In this document: piece after piece, positions 1-7,970 of the stretch
Layout: the number at the start of each line of letters is the position of its first letter
Numbering within the stretch: the stretch's first letter is position 1
Source of the DNA: Gemmatimonadales bacterium
Lineage (GTDB): Bacteria; Gemmatimonadota; Gemmatimonadetes; Palauibacterales; Palauibacteraceae
Length of the DNA stretch: 64,000 nt
Direction of reading: 5' to 3'
NCBI GenBank assembly: GCA_009840115.1
Contig: VXOJ01000007.1
Span: 178,611 to 242,610, forward strand
Made by a program: the position numbers and the translations under genes
Notes under the pieces: generated by a model
What the model saw: the letters and a program-made list of their open reading frames with translations, nothing else
What the model was told of the DNA's origin: nothing
Database searches by the model: none

Positions 1-18
1 CCACGCAAGGAGAACGTC

Positions 19-1167
19 ATGATGCACCGCCTTCGCTCGGCGACGATCGTCTTCCTGCTCACCGTTCTCGTCCTTCCGTCCGCCGCCGCCGGTCAGGACG
101 CGGGCGTCATCGATGCGTTCTCGCGACAGATCGCGGCGGACGTCGAAGCGGACGGCATCGGCGGGGTCACGGCGGCGGTCTTCAAGGGAGACCAGGTGCT
201 GTGGGCGCAGGGGTTCGGCTGGGCCGACCCGGCGAACCGCGTGCCGGCGGGAGTGCGAACGATCTACCGGACCGGATCGATCTCGAAGTCGGTGACGGCG
301 ATCCTGATGGCGGACCTGGTGGAGGAGGGGACGGTCGCGCTCGATGACGCGGTGGTGGACTACCTGCCCGAGGCCACCGGCTTCGGCGACCCGCCGGCCG
401 GCATGGAGCCGATCACGTTCCGGCAGTTGGCCAGCCACACCGCCGGCCTCATCCGGGAGCCCGAACTCGAGGGCGCCGCGGCGGGGCCGATCGACGACTG
501 GGGATACAAGATCCTCGCCTCGATCCCGCACACGCGGTTCTACACGATGCCCGGCACCCAATACCAGTACTCGAACATCGGGTACGGCGTGCTCGGCTAC
601 GCCCTGCAGCGCGCCGCCGGCACGTCCTTCATGGACCTCGTCGAGGACCGCCTGTTCGAGCCGCTGGGGATGCGCTCCTCAGCTTTCATCGTCGGCCCCG
701 ACCTGTGGCGGCGGGTCTCCGTCGGCTTCGCGAACGGAGGCGACGGCGCGGTGAACGCCGACTTCCCCGCGCTCGAGCACGAGGGGCGCGGATACAAGGT
801 GCCGAACGGCGGCGTGTACGCCACCGTCGGCGACCTCGCGACGTTCGCGGCCGCGGTCATGGGCATGACCGAACACGAACTCCTGGAGCCGACGACCCGA
901 CGGGAGGTCATGACGGTCCAGACGCCCGAGGACCCCGACGCGGGGTACGGACTCGGGTTCTCGATCCGCCCCGTCGCGCTCGAGGGCGGCCGCGACGTCC
1001 GGTTCGTCGGCCACGGCGGTTCCGTGGCCGGGTACAACATGTACCTCGTGTTCGAGCCCGAGAGCGGCTACGGCGTCGCGCTCGGCCGCAACTACAACAG
1101 CGGCGCCACCAGTCTCGGCGAGGCCGGGAACGGGCTCCTCAAGGCGCTGCTCGAGGCCGGCGGTTGA
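19..1167 (+). CDS. Exported serine hydrolase, beta-lactamase class C / AmpC-like family
   Basis: A 382-residue serine beta-lactamase-fold hydrolase, probably acting in the periplasm on a peptide, ester or amide substrate that cannot be named. A signal peptide covers about residues 1-25 and ends in AAAGQ. The catalytic signature is complete: S87-x-x-K90 (SISK), Y184-S-N186, and an HGG box at about residue 332 in place of KTG, as is common in the esterase/peptidase branch rather than true AmpC enzymes. An AGGAG box at 8-12 lies six bases before the ATG at 19; a second ATG follows at 22. The TGA overlaps the TTG of the next gene, so the two are probably cotranslated. Family assignment is secure; substrate unknown. 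Confidence 0.9.
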   Translation: MMHRLRSATIVFLLTVLVLPSAAAGQDAGVIDAFSRQIAADVEADGIGGVTAAVFKGDQVLWAQGFGWADPANRVPAGVRTIYRTGSISKSVTAILMADLVEEGTVALDDAVVDYLPEATGFGDPPAGMEPITFRQLASHTAGLIREPELEGAAAGPIDDWGYKILASIPHTRFYTMPGTQYQYSNIGYGVLGYALQRAAGTSFMDLVEDRLFEPLGMRSSAFIVGPDLWRRVSVGFANGGDGAVNADFPALEHEGRGYKVPNGGVYATVGDLATFAAAVMGMTEHELLEPTTRREVMTVQTPEDPDAGYGLGFSIRPVALEGGRDVRFVGHGGSVAGYNMYLVFEPESGYGVALGRNYNSGATSLGEAGNGLLKALLEAGG

Positions 1168-2213
1168 ACGGCCGCGCGCCGCTCCTCGCGCCGGCAACCG
1201 CTCTCGCGCTGGCGGCGGCCGCTCTCGCGCCGTCGACGGCCGCGGGACAGGAAGAGGAAGAGGAGAGGATCCTCCGCGCCTGCAGGCAACTCGGGCAGGC
1301 GGAACTCGAGGTCGGCATCGAGGGCATGATCCGGGACGATGAGAGCCGGGTCCCGCTGCCTGGGGCGACGGTGCTGATCCGTTACGAGGCCCAGCGCGGG
1401 ATGCCGACGCCGGAGGACGTGCGGGTGGAAGCGGATGAGCGAGGGCGATACCAGGTCTGCGGCCTCGAAGCGTTCCGGGAGATCCGGGTGCGCCCGAACT
1501 ACCGGTCCCGGCGCGGGAAGGAGCGCAAGGTCGAACTCGATCGGTCGCAGTTCGTCGACCTCGAGGTGGACATGGGGGACGCGGCCTTCGTCGTCCTCTC
1601 CGTCGTGGACGCCGCGGACGGGCGGCCGGTGGCGGGCGCGCAGATCGACTTCTCCCCGCTGCCCGTCGCCGGGGTCACGGATACGCTCGGACGCGTGGCG
1701 TTTCGCTCGATGCCGCCGCTCACCTACGGCCTGCGCGTCGCGCACATCGGCTACGCGCCCCTCGAGACCGAGATCAACATCCTCACGGACCAGCGCGCGG
1801 AATTCCGCGTCGAACTCAACACGCGGGCGATCGCGCTCGCGCCGATCGAGGTGCGGGTGACCGGCCGCGACCCGTTCCTGCTCACGTCCGGGTTCTATGA
1901 GCGCCGCCAATCCATCGACGAGGGCTACTTCGCGACCCATCCGGAAATGGACCAGTTCATCCACCTCGGGCAGGTGTTCCAGTTCAAGCGGGAACTCTCC
2001 ATCCGGTACCGCCGGAACCAGCTCATCCTCCTCAACGGACGGCCGGCCAGCCGCCTCGGGTTCAATCGGAGAAACCTGAGCGAACTGAAGTTCGACACCG
2101 TTCGGGGCATCGAAGCGTACAGGTGCAGCGAGGCGCCGCCGGAGATCATGAACCAGGTGCCGAACACCATGCTCCTCACCGACTGCAACCTGATCGCGAT
2201 CTGGACGTACTGA
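1164..2213 (+). CDS. Exported carboxypeptidase-regulatory-like protein with a plug-like C-terminus and no barrel
   Basis: A 349-residue exported protein starting at a TTG inside the stop of the preceding gene (TTGA overlap). This start gives a clean signal peptide ending in AAGQ, followed by a Glu-rich stretch. Two CarboxypepD_reg-like beta-sandwich modules follow at about residues 45-120 and 150-210 (PLPGATV and GRPVAGAQI segments). The C-terminal third begins with IEVRVTGRDP and SGFYERR and resembles the plug of SusC/TonB-dependent receptors (ILLNGRPAS), but the protein ends before any beta-barrel. No catalytic residues are apparent. A protein of the same architecture lies at 3668-5080 on the other strand. 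A surface-binding or envelope-scaffold role is a guess. Confidence 0.8.
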   Translation: MNGRAPLLAPATALALAAAALAPSTAAGQEEEEERILRACRQLGQAELEVGIEGMIRDDESRVPLPGATVLIRYEAQRGMPTPEDVRVEADERGRYQVCGLEAFREIRVRPNYRSRRGKERKVELDRSQFVDLEVDMGDAAFVVLSVVDAADGRPVAGAQIDFSPLPVAGVTDTLGRVAFRSMPPLTYGLRVAHIGYAPLETEINILTDQRAEFRVELNTRAIALAPIEVRVTGRDPFLLTSGFYERRQSIDEGYFATHPEMDQFIHLGQVFQFKRELSIRYRRNQLILLNGRPASRLGFNRRNLSELKFDTVRGIEAYRCSEAPPEIMNQVPNTMLLTDCNLIAIWTY

Positions 2214-2220
2214 CGATTCC

Positions 2221-3648
2221 TTGAGCGACATCGGCCGGCCCGAAGGGGAAACTGCGGCTCCCGGCCGTTCCCGAGTGTGGGAAACGGTGCGGGCGCTGTT
2301 GTGGGGTACGCAGGAAGACTTCACGTCCGGGAGCCTGAACCGCGGCGTGCTCCTGCTCGCCATCCCGATGGTGCTCGAGATGGCGGGGGAGTCGCTGTTC
2401 TTCCTCGTGGACATGGCGGTCGTCAGCCGACTCGGGGCCAACGCGCTCGCCGCCATCGCGCTCACCGAAGCGATGCTGGCGGTCATCTACTCGGTCGCGG
2501 TGGGACTGGCGATGTCCACCACGGCGATGGTCGCGCGCCGCACGGGCGAGAAGGACGAGCGCGGGGCGGCGACGGCCGCGGTGCAGGCGATCGTGCTGAG
2601 CGTCGGCATCGCCGCGGTCCTCGGGATCGCGGGCGCGATCCTGGCCCCGTGGCTGCTCCAAGCCATGGGCGGATCACCCGAAGTCGTCGCCCAGGGCACC
2701 ACCTACGCCCGCATCCAGTTGGGCGGGATGGTCGTCATCATCCTCCTCTTCGTGAACAACGCGATCTACCGGGGAGCGGGCGACCCATCGATGGCGATGC
2801 GGTCGGTGTGGCTGGCGAACGGGATCAACATCGTGCTCGATCCGGTACTCGTGTTCGGCCTCTGGATCTTCCCCGAACTCGGGCTCCCGGGCGCCGCCGT
2901 GGCCACGACGACGGGGCGCGGGATCGGGGCCCTGTACCAGTTGTGGCACCTGTCACGCGGCGAGCGCATTCGGGTGCGGCGGAGCGACCTTCGGGTTCGC
3001 TGGCCCGTGATCGGGCGGCTCGCGCGCGTGTCGGTCGGGGGCGTGGGACAGATGCTCGTAACGCAGGTCAGCTACATCATTTCGATCCGGTTTCTGTCGG
3101 AGTTCGGGACGATCGCGCTCGCGGGCTACACCATGGCGATCCGCGTGGTCATCTTCATCATCCTCCCCGCCTGGGGCCTCGCGAACGCCGCGGCCACGCT
3201 CGTGGGCCAGAACCTCGGCGCCGGGAAGCCCGACCGCGCCGAGCGGGCCGTCTACCTCACCGGCTTCTGGAACATGCTGTTCATGGCCGTGGTGACGGTG
3301 GTCTTCGTGGCGTTCCCGGGGCCGATTCTGGCGCCGTTCGCCCCGGATCCGGAGACGCTCGACGTGGGCGTGCGCGCACTCCGGATCATCAGCTACGGGT
3401 ACATCTTCTACGCCTGGGGCATGGTGACGATGCAGGCCTTCAACGGAGCCGGGGACACGGCGACGCCGACCTGGATCAACATCGGCGTGTTCTGGTTCTT
3501 CCAGCTTCCGGTCGCGGCGCTGCTTGCGTTCAGCGCCGGGTGGGGCGAGACGGGCGTGTTCTGGTCGTTCGCGATCGCCTACTCGCTGTCGGCCGTCGTC
3601 GGCCTCTCGATCTTCCGCCGCGGCCGCTGGAAGCAGAAGGTGGTGTAG
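2221..3648 (+). CDS. MATE family efflux transporter
   Basis: A 475-residue inner-membrane protein with about twelve hydrophobic segments in two homologous halves (about residues 35-190 and 255-420), the organisation of MATE sodium- or proton-driven drug/metabolite exporters. Typical first-half features are the opening VLLLAIPMVLEM helix and the VVSRLGANALAAIAL segment. An extended, polar N-terminal tail of about 35 residues precedes the first helix. The TTG start is only seven bases after the preceding stop, suggesting the same transcript. The gene ends 19 bases from a convergent leftward gene. The family is certain from membrane pattern and sequence; the exported substrate cannot be read from the sequence. 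Confidence 0.93.
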   Translation: MSDIGRPEGETAAPGRSRVWETVRALLWGTQEDFTSGSLNRGVLLLAIPMVLEMAGESLFFLVDMAVVSRLGANALAAIALTEAMLAVIYSVAVGLAMSTTAMVARRTGEKDERGAATAAVQAIVLSVGIAAVLGIAGAILAPWLLQAMGGSPEVVAQGTTYARIQLGGMVVIILLFVNNAIYRGAGDPSMAMRSVWLANGINIVLDPVLVFGLWIFPELGLPGAAVATTTGRGIGALYQLWHLSRGERIRVRRSDLRVRWPVIGRLARVSVGGVGQMLVTQVSYIISIRFLSEFGTIALAGYTMAIRVVIFIILPAWGLANAAATLVGQNLGAGKPDRAERAVYLTGFWNMLFMAVVTVVFVAFPGPILAPFAPDPETLDVGVRALRIISYGYIFYAWGMVTMQAFNGAGDTATPTWINIGVFWFFQLPVAALLAFSAGWGETGVFWSFAIAYSLSAVVGLSIFRRGRWKQKVV

Positions 3649-3667
3649 CTTCCCTGGCTGCGGCCCG

Positions 3668-5080
3668 CTAGGCGGTGCAGCGCGTCCGGCCTGCCGCTCC
3701 CTTCGACCGCAGGCCGATCACGACGCTTGCCTGCTGCCCCGCGGCGAGTTCCACCTCCCGCACTCTCAGGTCGAAGCCCCCGCAGAGGGCGCTGATCCTG
3801 TGGATTCCGGGCGACAACCCCTCCAGCGAGAATCGGCCGGCTCGATCCGTCGTGGCGCGGACATCCGTGCCGGCCACCGTCACGCTGGCGGCCTCGAGTG
3901 GGTGTTCGGTGAGCTCGTTCACGACGATGCCCGTGATCCGCCCGGGCGAAGTCACGGTCACGGCGAGGCCTGCCTCGACACCCGCCTCGGCGACGAGCAC
4001 CGAGGGCGCCCCTCGGTGAGGACCGTAGGCGGCCGTCAGTTCCAGGGTCACGTTGGCCGGGACTTCGCACAGCCGGTATCGTCCGAGCGAGTCAGTGCGG
4101 ACCACGGTTTCCACGCGTTCGAGGCCGCCGGGATCGGCGGGATTCGCGTAAGACGCAAACACGTGCGCGGCGGGTAGCCGGACTCGGGTCACCTCGTCTT
4201 CCACCAACCCGTCCACCGCCACCTCGCCGGGCCGGCCAGCCGGCTCGCACAGCTCGACCTCGATCTGCGGTATCTCCGGCGTCTCCGCCGTCCAGTTGGA
4301 CCACAGGATGATCGCGCCGCATGCCATGGAGGTTCCGTCCCAGGCAAAAAACGGCATCTTCGAGCCGGGTGGGTACAACTCCGCGGCGCCGACTTCGTGT
4401 ACCGAAAGCTCTTCCAGCAGTGTCGGGGGCGGCGCCTCCGGAGAACGGAAGGTTCCCGCCGGGTTCAGTGAGTATGATCGGCTCGTGCCCGAGCCGTCCG
4501 CCGCTCCGATGGCCCGCCGGTCGAGGTATACCGGGATCTTCGGGCACCGCGGCAGAGGGGCGCGCATCTGGAGGGTGGACATGAAGTCGGACATACGCAC
4601 GAAGCCCCGTTTGTTGGCCTCGATCCATGCCGGCTCGACGAACACGCCCCAGCCCTCCTCCATCCGGTCGTAGAAGCCGGACTCCACGAGACGGGGGGCG
4701 CGGCCTTCCACGCCGACTTCCAGCGGCTCGAGGGGGATCGCCTGCGGGGTCAGGCGTACGTCCAGTCGCGGGGGCGCCTGCGCGTCGATCTCCAGCGGCG
4801 TACTGAGCAGCTCGTACCCGAAGCGGCGCACCGCGAGCATGTAGGCGCCCGGCGCAACCTGGGCGAAGGCGAAGGTGCCGTCGGGGCCCGTGATGGTCTC
4901 CCGAGCCGAACCGGAGGCGTCGGCCAGCCGAACCGTAGCGCCCTCGACCGTTTCACCCGTCCCGTCGTCAACGACGGTTCCGGCGACCTCCACCGCCTCC
5001 TGAGCCGCCATTCTGTTGGGAGCCATGCCCAAGACCGCCGCCAGCGCGACGGCGAGCAGGAAGGCACGGGGTTCTGTCAT
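3668..5080 (-). CDS. Exported protein with three carboxypeptidase-regulatory domains around a plug-like module
   Basis: A 470-residue exported protein. I chose the ATG at 5080 because it begins directly with a signal peptide ending in MAAQ; an in-frame start 18 codons upstream lacks this. A CarboxypepD_reg domain (about residues 27-110, GTVVDDGTGETVEGATV) is followed by a plug-like segment (SGFYDRMEEGWGVF, IPVYLDRRAIG) closely related in layout to the protein at 1164-2213. Two further CarboxypepD_reg-like domains complete the C-terminus (AVDGLVEDEVTRVRLP and GIVVNELTEHPLEAASV). No beta-barrel or peptidase domain is present. It is monocistronic or the last gene of the leftward run that starts further right. 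Confidence 0.8.
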   Translation of the reverse strand: MTEPRAFLLAVALAAVLGMAPNRMAAQEAVEVAGTVVDDGTGETVEGATVRLADASGSARETITGPDGTFAFAQVAPGAYMLAVRRFGYELLSTPLEIDAQAPPRLDVRLTPQAIPLEPLEVGVEGRAPRLVESGFYDRMEEGWGVFVEPAWIEANKRGFVRMSDFMSTLQMRAPLPRCPKIPVYLDRRAIGAADGSGTSRSYSLNPAGTFRSPEAPPPTLLEELSVHEVGAAELYPPGSKMPFFAWDGTSMACGAIILWSNWTAETPEIPQIEVELCEPAGRPGEVAVDGLVEDEVTRVRLPAAHVFASYANPADPGGLERVETVVRTDSLGRYRLCEVPANVTLELTAAYGPHRGAPSVLVAEAGVEAGLAVTVTSPGRITGIVVNELTEHPLEAASVTVAGTDVRATTDRAGRFSLEGLSPGIHRISALCGGFDLRVREVELAAGQQASVVIGLRSKGAAGRTRCTA

Positions 5081-5204
5081 GTGAACGTCCGCGAGGTTGA
5101 ATGGCCCGGGGCGCGGACCGAGAGAATAGACCATGGCGCCGCCCGTGAGTAGACGGGGCAGCCCGCGTGCGCGTCACTTTCGAGGATTCGACCGGGGGCT
5201 GGCT

Positions 5205-6527
5205 CTACGGAGTCGGGTGCTCCGTCCGCAGTTGGGCATCCGGGGCCAGTTGGACGACGCGCACGATCGGATAACCCAGATCGTGCGTGTCGACGTAGGC
5301 GATGAGGCCGTCCGGGCCGAACGCGTCGGGGATTCGGAGTCCTCCCGGCTGGATCGTGCCCAGGTAGCGGGCGTCCGGCGTCACGATGTCGATCGGCCCC
5401 TCCTCGTCGGGTAGCGGGGTCCGCGCCACCCACAGCCGATCTTCGAAGTCCACGGCCAACGCATCGATGGCGGGGACGACCTCGGCGAAGGTCATCCGTT
5501 CGATGCGGGCCTGGAACGCCTCTCGCAACTGACTCGCGAAATCGTCAGGCATGCGGATGTCCGGGCGCCCCGAAATGGACAGTGTCGTTGCGTCCCCGGA
5601 CCCTTCGAGCTCGGCCAGGCGGCGCTCCCGCTCCGCATCCCGGACGGCACTCGTCACCGGGATCGGGGAGAGTGGCCGTTCCAGAATCTCGCCCACGATG
5701 CCGTCCTCGCCGATCAGCTTGATCCGGTACCCGGAGGAGTCGACGACGGCGAGTCGCCCGTCCGAGAGCGCGGCGAAATGCAGCCCCGGGTCGAACGCCC
5801 TCACCGGGCTGAGATTGAAGGAAAAGCTGCCTCCGCCGGCTTCGGCCGCATCTCCGGTGGGCGGCGGCGGCTCCCAGGCCGTGTAGAGCAACTCGCGAGT
5901 CCCTTCCGGCCGGTAGCGTGCGATGGGGCGTCCGGGTTCGTCTCCCGTTCCGCCGACGGAACTGCTTACGGACATCGACTCCGCCGTCCCGCTCACCACG
6001 AACTCGCGGTTTGTGATGATGCTCCCGTCGGAGAGCCATGCGCCCACGCCCGTGGGCGCGCCCTGCGTCGGATCGAAGGGCGCGGATTCCGCATATGCGC
6101 CCTCCGGCGTGACGAACTGAATCCCGCTGCGCCCGCCGTCGAACACGGCGAGACGACCGTCGGCGAGCAGGGATATCGATTCGGGGTCGGTGAGCTCGCC
6201 GGGGCCTTCGCCCTGCCGGGAGATGGTTCGAAGGTAGGTCCCGTCCCGGTCCAACACGACGATGTGCCCCGCCTGTTCGTCCAGGATGAAGAGATCGCCC
6301 GCCTCGTTGAAGACCAGGTCGGCGATGGACCCGAAGATCTCCCAGTCTTCCCCATCCATGGAACCGGCAATCCAGCGCGATTCATACGCCGGAGCGATCG
6401 TGAAGTCGGGACCGTCCAGGGCCCCCGACCCGCCGGCAGGCGCCCCGCCTTCGCCATCGCCCCCGCACGCGGCCAGGAGACAGAGCCCCGCGCCGGACAG
6501 GGAATGACGCCAGGTTCGTTGGATCAT
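5205..6527 (-). CDS. Six-bladed beta-propeller lipoprotein
   Basis: A 440-residue lipoprotein. The N-terminus carries a lipoprotein signal peptide with lipobox LLAAC (Cys about 20) followed by a Gly/Ala linker. The body holds repeated blade motifs such as ADLVFNEAGDLFILDEQAGHI, IVVLDRDGTYLRTISRQGEGPGEL and ISLLADGRLAVFDGG, the pattern of 6-bladed NHL/SMP-30-like propellers common in Gemmatimonadota and Bacteroidota. A GGAAGGAAC ribosome-binding site precedes the ATG at 6527. Propeller faces usually bind ligands or proteins, but no catalytic residues can be assigned. The gene lies in line with, and downstream of, the M56 operon, 98 bases beyond its last stop. Confidence 0.85.
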   Translation of the reverse strand: MIQRTWRHSLSGAGLCLLAACGGDGEGGAPAGGSGALDGPDFTIAPAYESRWIAGSMDGEDWEIFGSIADLVFNEAGDLFILDEQAGHIVVLDRDGTYLRTISRQGEGPGELTDPESISLLADGRLAVFDGGRSGIQFVTPEGAYAESAPFDPTQGAPTGVGAWLSDGSIITNREFVVSGTAESMSVSSSVGGTGDEPGRPIARYRPEGTRELLYTAWEPPPPTGDAAEAGGGSFSFNLSPVRAFDPGLHFAALSDGRLAVVDSSGYRIKLIGEDGIVGEILERPLSPIPVTSAVRDAERERRLAELEGSGDATTLSISGRPDIRMPDDFASQLREAFQARIERMTFAEVVPAIDALAVDFEDRLWVARTPLPDEEGPIDIVTPDARYLGTIQPGGLRIPDAFGPDGLIAYVDTHDLGYPIVRVVQLAPDAQLRTEHPTP

Positions 6528-6624
6528 GGGTTCCTTCCGGGTGAGGTGCCGTCGTCCGCTCCAAAGGAAACCGTCACCCCACGGATGGTTGGCTGGCGGG
6601 GCCCGCGGGCCCCGCCGGCTCGCG

Positions 6625-7956
6625 CTAGATCACGTGGAAGGTCACCCACTGGGAGACCCAGACGGCGGTCGGTTCACCCCGGTTGCTTGCGGGGCGGAAC
6701 CGCATCTGCTGGGCGACTTCCGAGGCGGCGCGGTCCAGGGCCTCGTTGCCGCTGGTCGTCTTGATCTCGTGGTTGGCCACGGCGCCGGTCAGGTCGACGT
6801 AGATCCACAGCTCAACCCGGCCGCCGATCCCTGCATCCCTCAAGTTCCTCGGATAGGCTCTCTCGAGTATCTGCTGGATCTCGCCCGTGTTCTGAAGCAT
6901 GGGGGGCGTGTCGTACGCGACGAAGGTCGGCCGGTCGGCCGGCGAGACTCTCTCGTCCGGGGGGTACAGCGGGCTCGCCTCGATTTCGAGACTCTGATCG
7001 GCGTCGGCCGCCGGAGCGGGGGCATCCATCTGCGCCTCGGGCTGCGGGACACCCAGGACGAGAATGATGGCGAGCGCCGCCACGCCCGTAGCCCCCAGGG
7101 TTCTCGGAATGCGGAGCCGCGCCAGCGGTTCGGTCATGCGGCGCAGCCGCTGCTCCACGGCCGGCTTGCGCTCGGCGAAGGCGGCCGCGGCCAGCAGGGG
7201 CGCGGAGACACGGCCGCCGACCGTGATGAGGGCGTCCGCGTAGTCGCGCGGGGACTCGCCCCGCTCCAGGACGCGACGGTCGCAGTCGAACTCGATCGCC
7301 AGCCGCAGCCGGGAGAGTTGCCACCACAGGAAGAGGTTCCACGGCATCAGTACGAGAGCCGCGACCGCCACGGCGAAGAGCCGGTGGTCGCCGGCGCGCT
7401 GGTGTTCGCGCTCGTGCAGGAAGACCAGGCGCAGCAGCCTGTCATCGAGTTCGGGGATCCACTTCGGCATCACGACGACGGGGCGCCGGATGCCGACCAC
7501 GGCGGGGCCCCGGCCATCCGCGATCAAGACCGGCGATCCGAGGACGCGACCCGGGGTCCACGTGCGCATCTCCAACCGCAGGCGCCGGTACGCCCGCCCG
7601 AGGTGGAAGAGCATCCCCACCACGAGCAATACCCAGACCCCAGCCGCGAGCGCGCTCAGCGCGCCGGCGTCGAACCACGCCGCGGGGTCCGCCGCCCCGG
7701 CCGCGGCGGGCGCGGAGGCCACGACCACCGCCTCACTCAACTCCACGAGAGGGCCCCACGGCGACGCGCCCAGTCCCGGGAGGAGGCCGGGCGCGAGAAA
7801 CGCCGCGAACGGGAGCGCCACCGAGCCGACGACCGCCGCGAACCAGCCCCAGCGCACCGGCTTCCTGAAGTGACCCAGCGCCCGCTCGGTCGCGAAGGCG
7901 GCCAGGGCGAGGAGTCCCGAAATCAACAGGCAGTATCCGATCCAAACGATGACCAT
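6625..7956 (-). CDS. M56 (BlaR1-type) membrane metallopeptidase with TonB C-terminal domain
   Basis: A 443-residue membrane protein. Several transmembrane helices fill about residues 1-130. The M56 zinc signature HEREH sits near residue 181 in FLHEREHQRAGDHR, and FDCDRRVL follows about 50 residues later, as in BlaR1/MecR1 antirepressor proteases. A last hydrophobic helix is followed by a TonB C-terminal-like domain (about residues 335-443, IGGRVELWIYVDLTGAV). It is the shorter paralogue of the neighbouring 664-residue protein and ends where that protein's extra plug modules begin. Its AGGAGGAG ribosome-binding site overlaps the upstream stop, indicating one operon. Expected role: sensing an envelope signal and cleaving the BlaI-type repressor; the inducer is unknown. 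Confidence 0.88.
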   Translation of the reverse strand: MVIVWIGYCLLISGLLALAAFATERALGHFRKPVRWGWFAAVVGSVALPFAAFLAPGLLPGLGASPWGPLVELSEAVVVASAPAAAGAADPAAWFDAGALSALAAGVWVLLVVGMLFHLGRAYRRLRLEMRTWTPGRVLGSPVLIADGRGPAVVGIRRPVVVMPKWIPELDDRLLRLVFLHEREHQRAGDHRLFAVAVAALVLMPWNLFLWWQLSRLRLAIEFDCDRRVLERGESPRDYADALITVGGRVSAPLLAAAAFAERKPAVEQRLRRMTEPLARLRIPRTLGATGVAALAIILVLGVPQPEAQMDAPAPAADADQSLEIEASPLYPPDERVSPADRPTFVAYDTPPMLQNTGEIQQILERAYPRNLRDAGIGGRVELWIYVDLTGAVANHEIKTTSGNEALDRAASEVAQQMRFRPASNRGEPTAVWVSQWVTFHVI

Positions 7957-7970
7957 GTCGCTACTCCTCC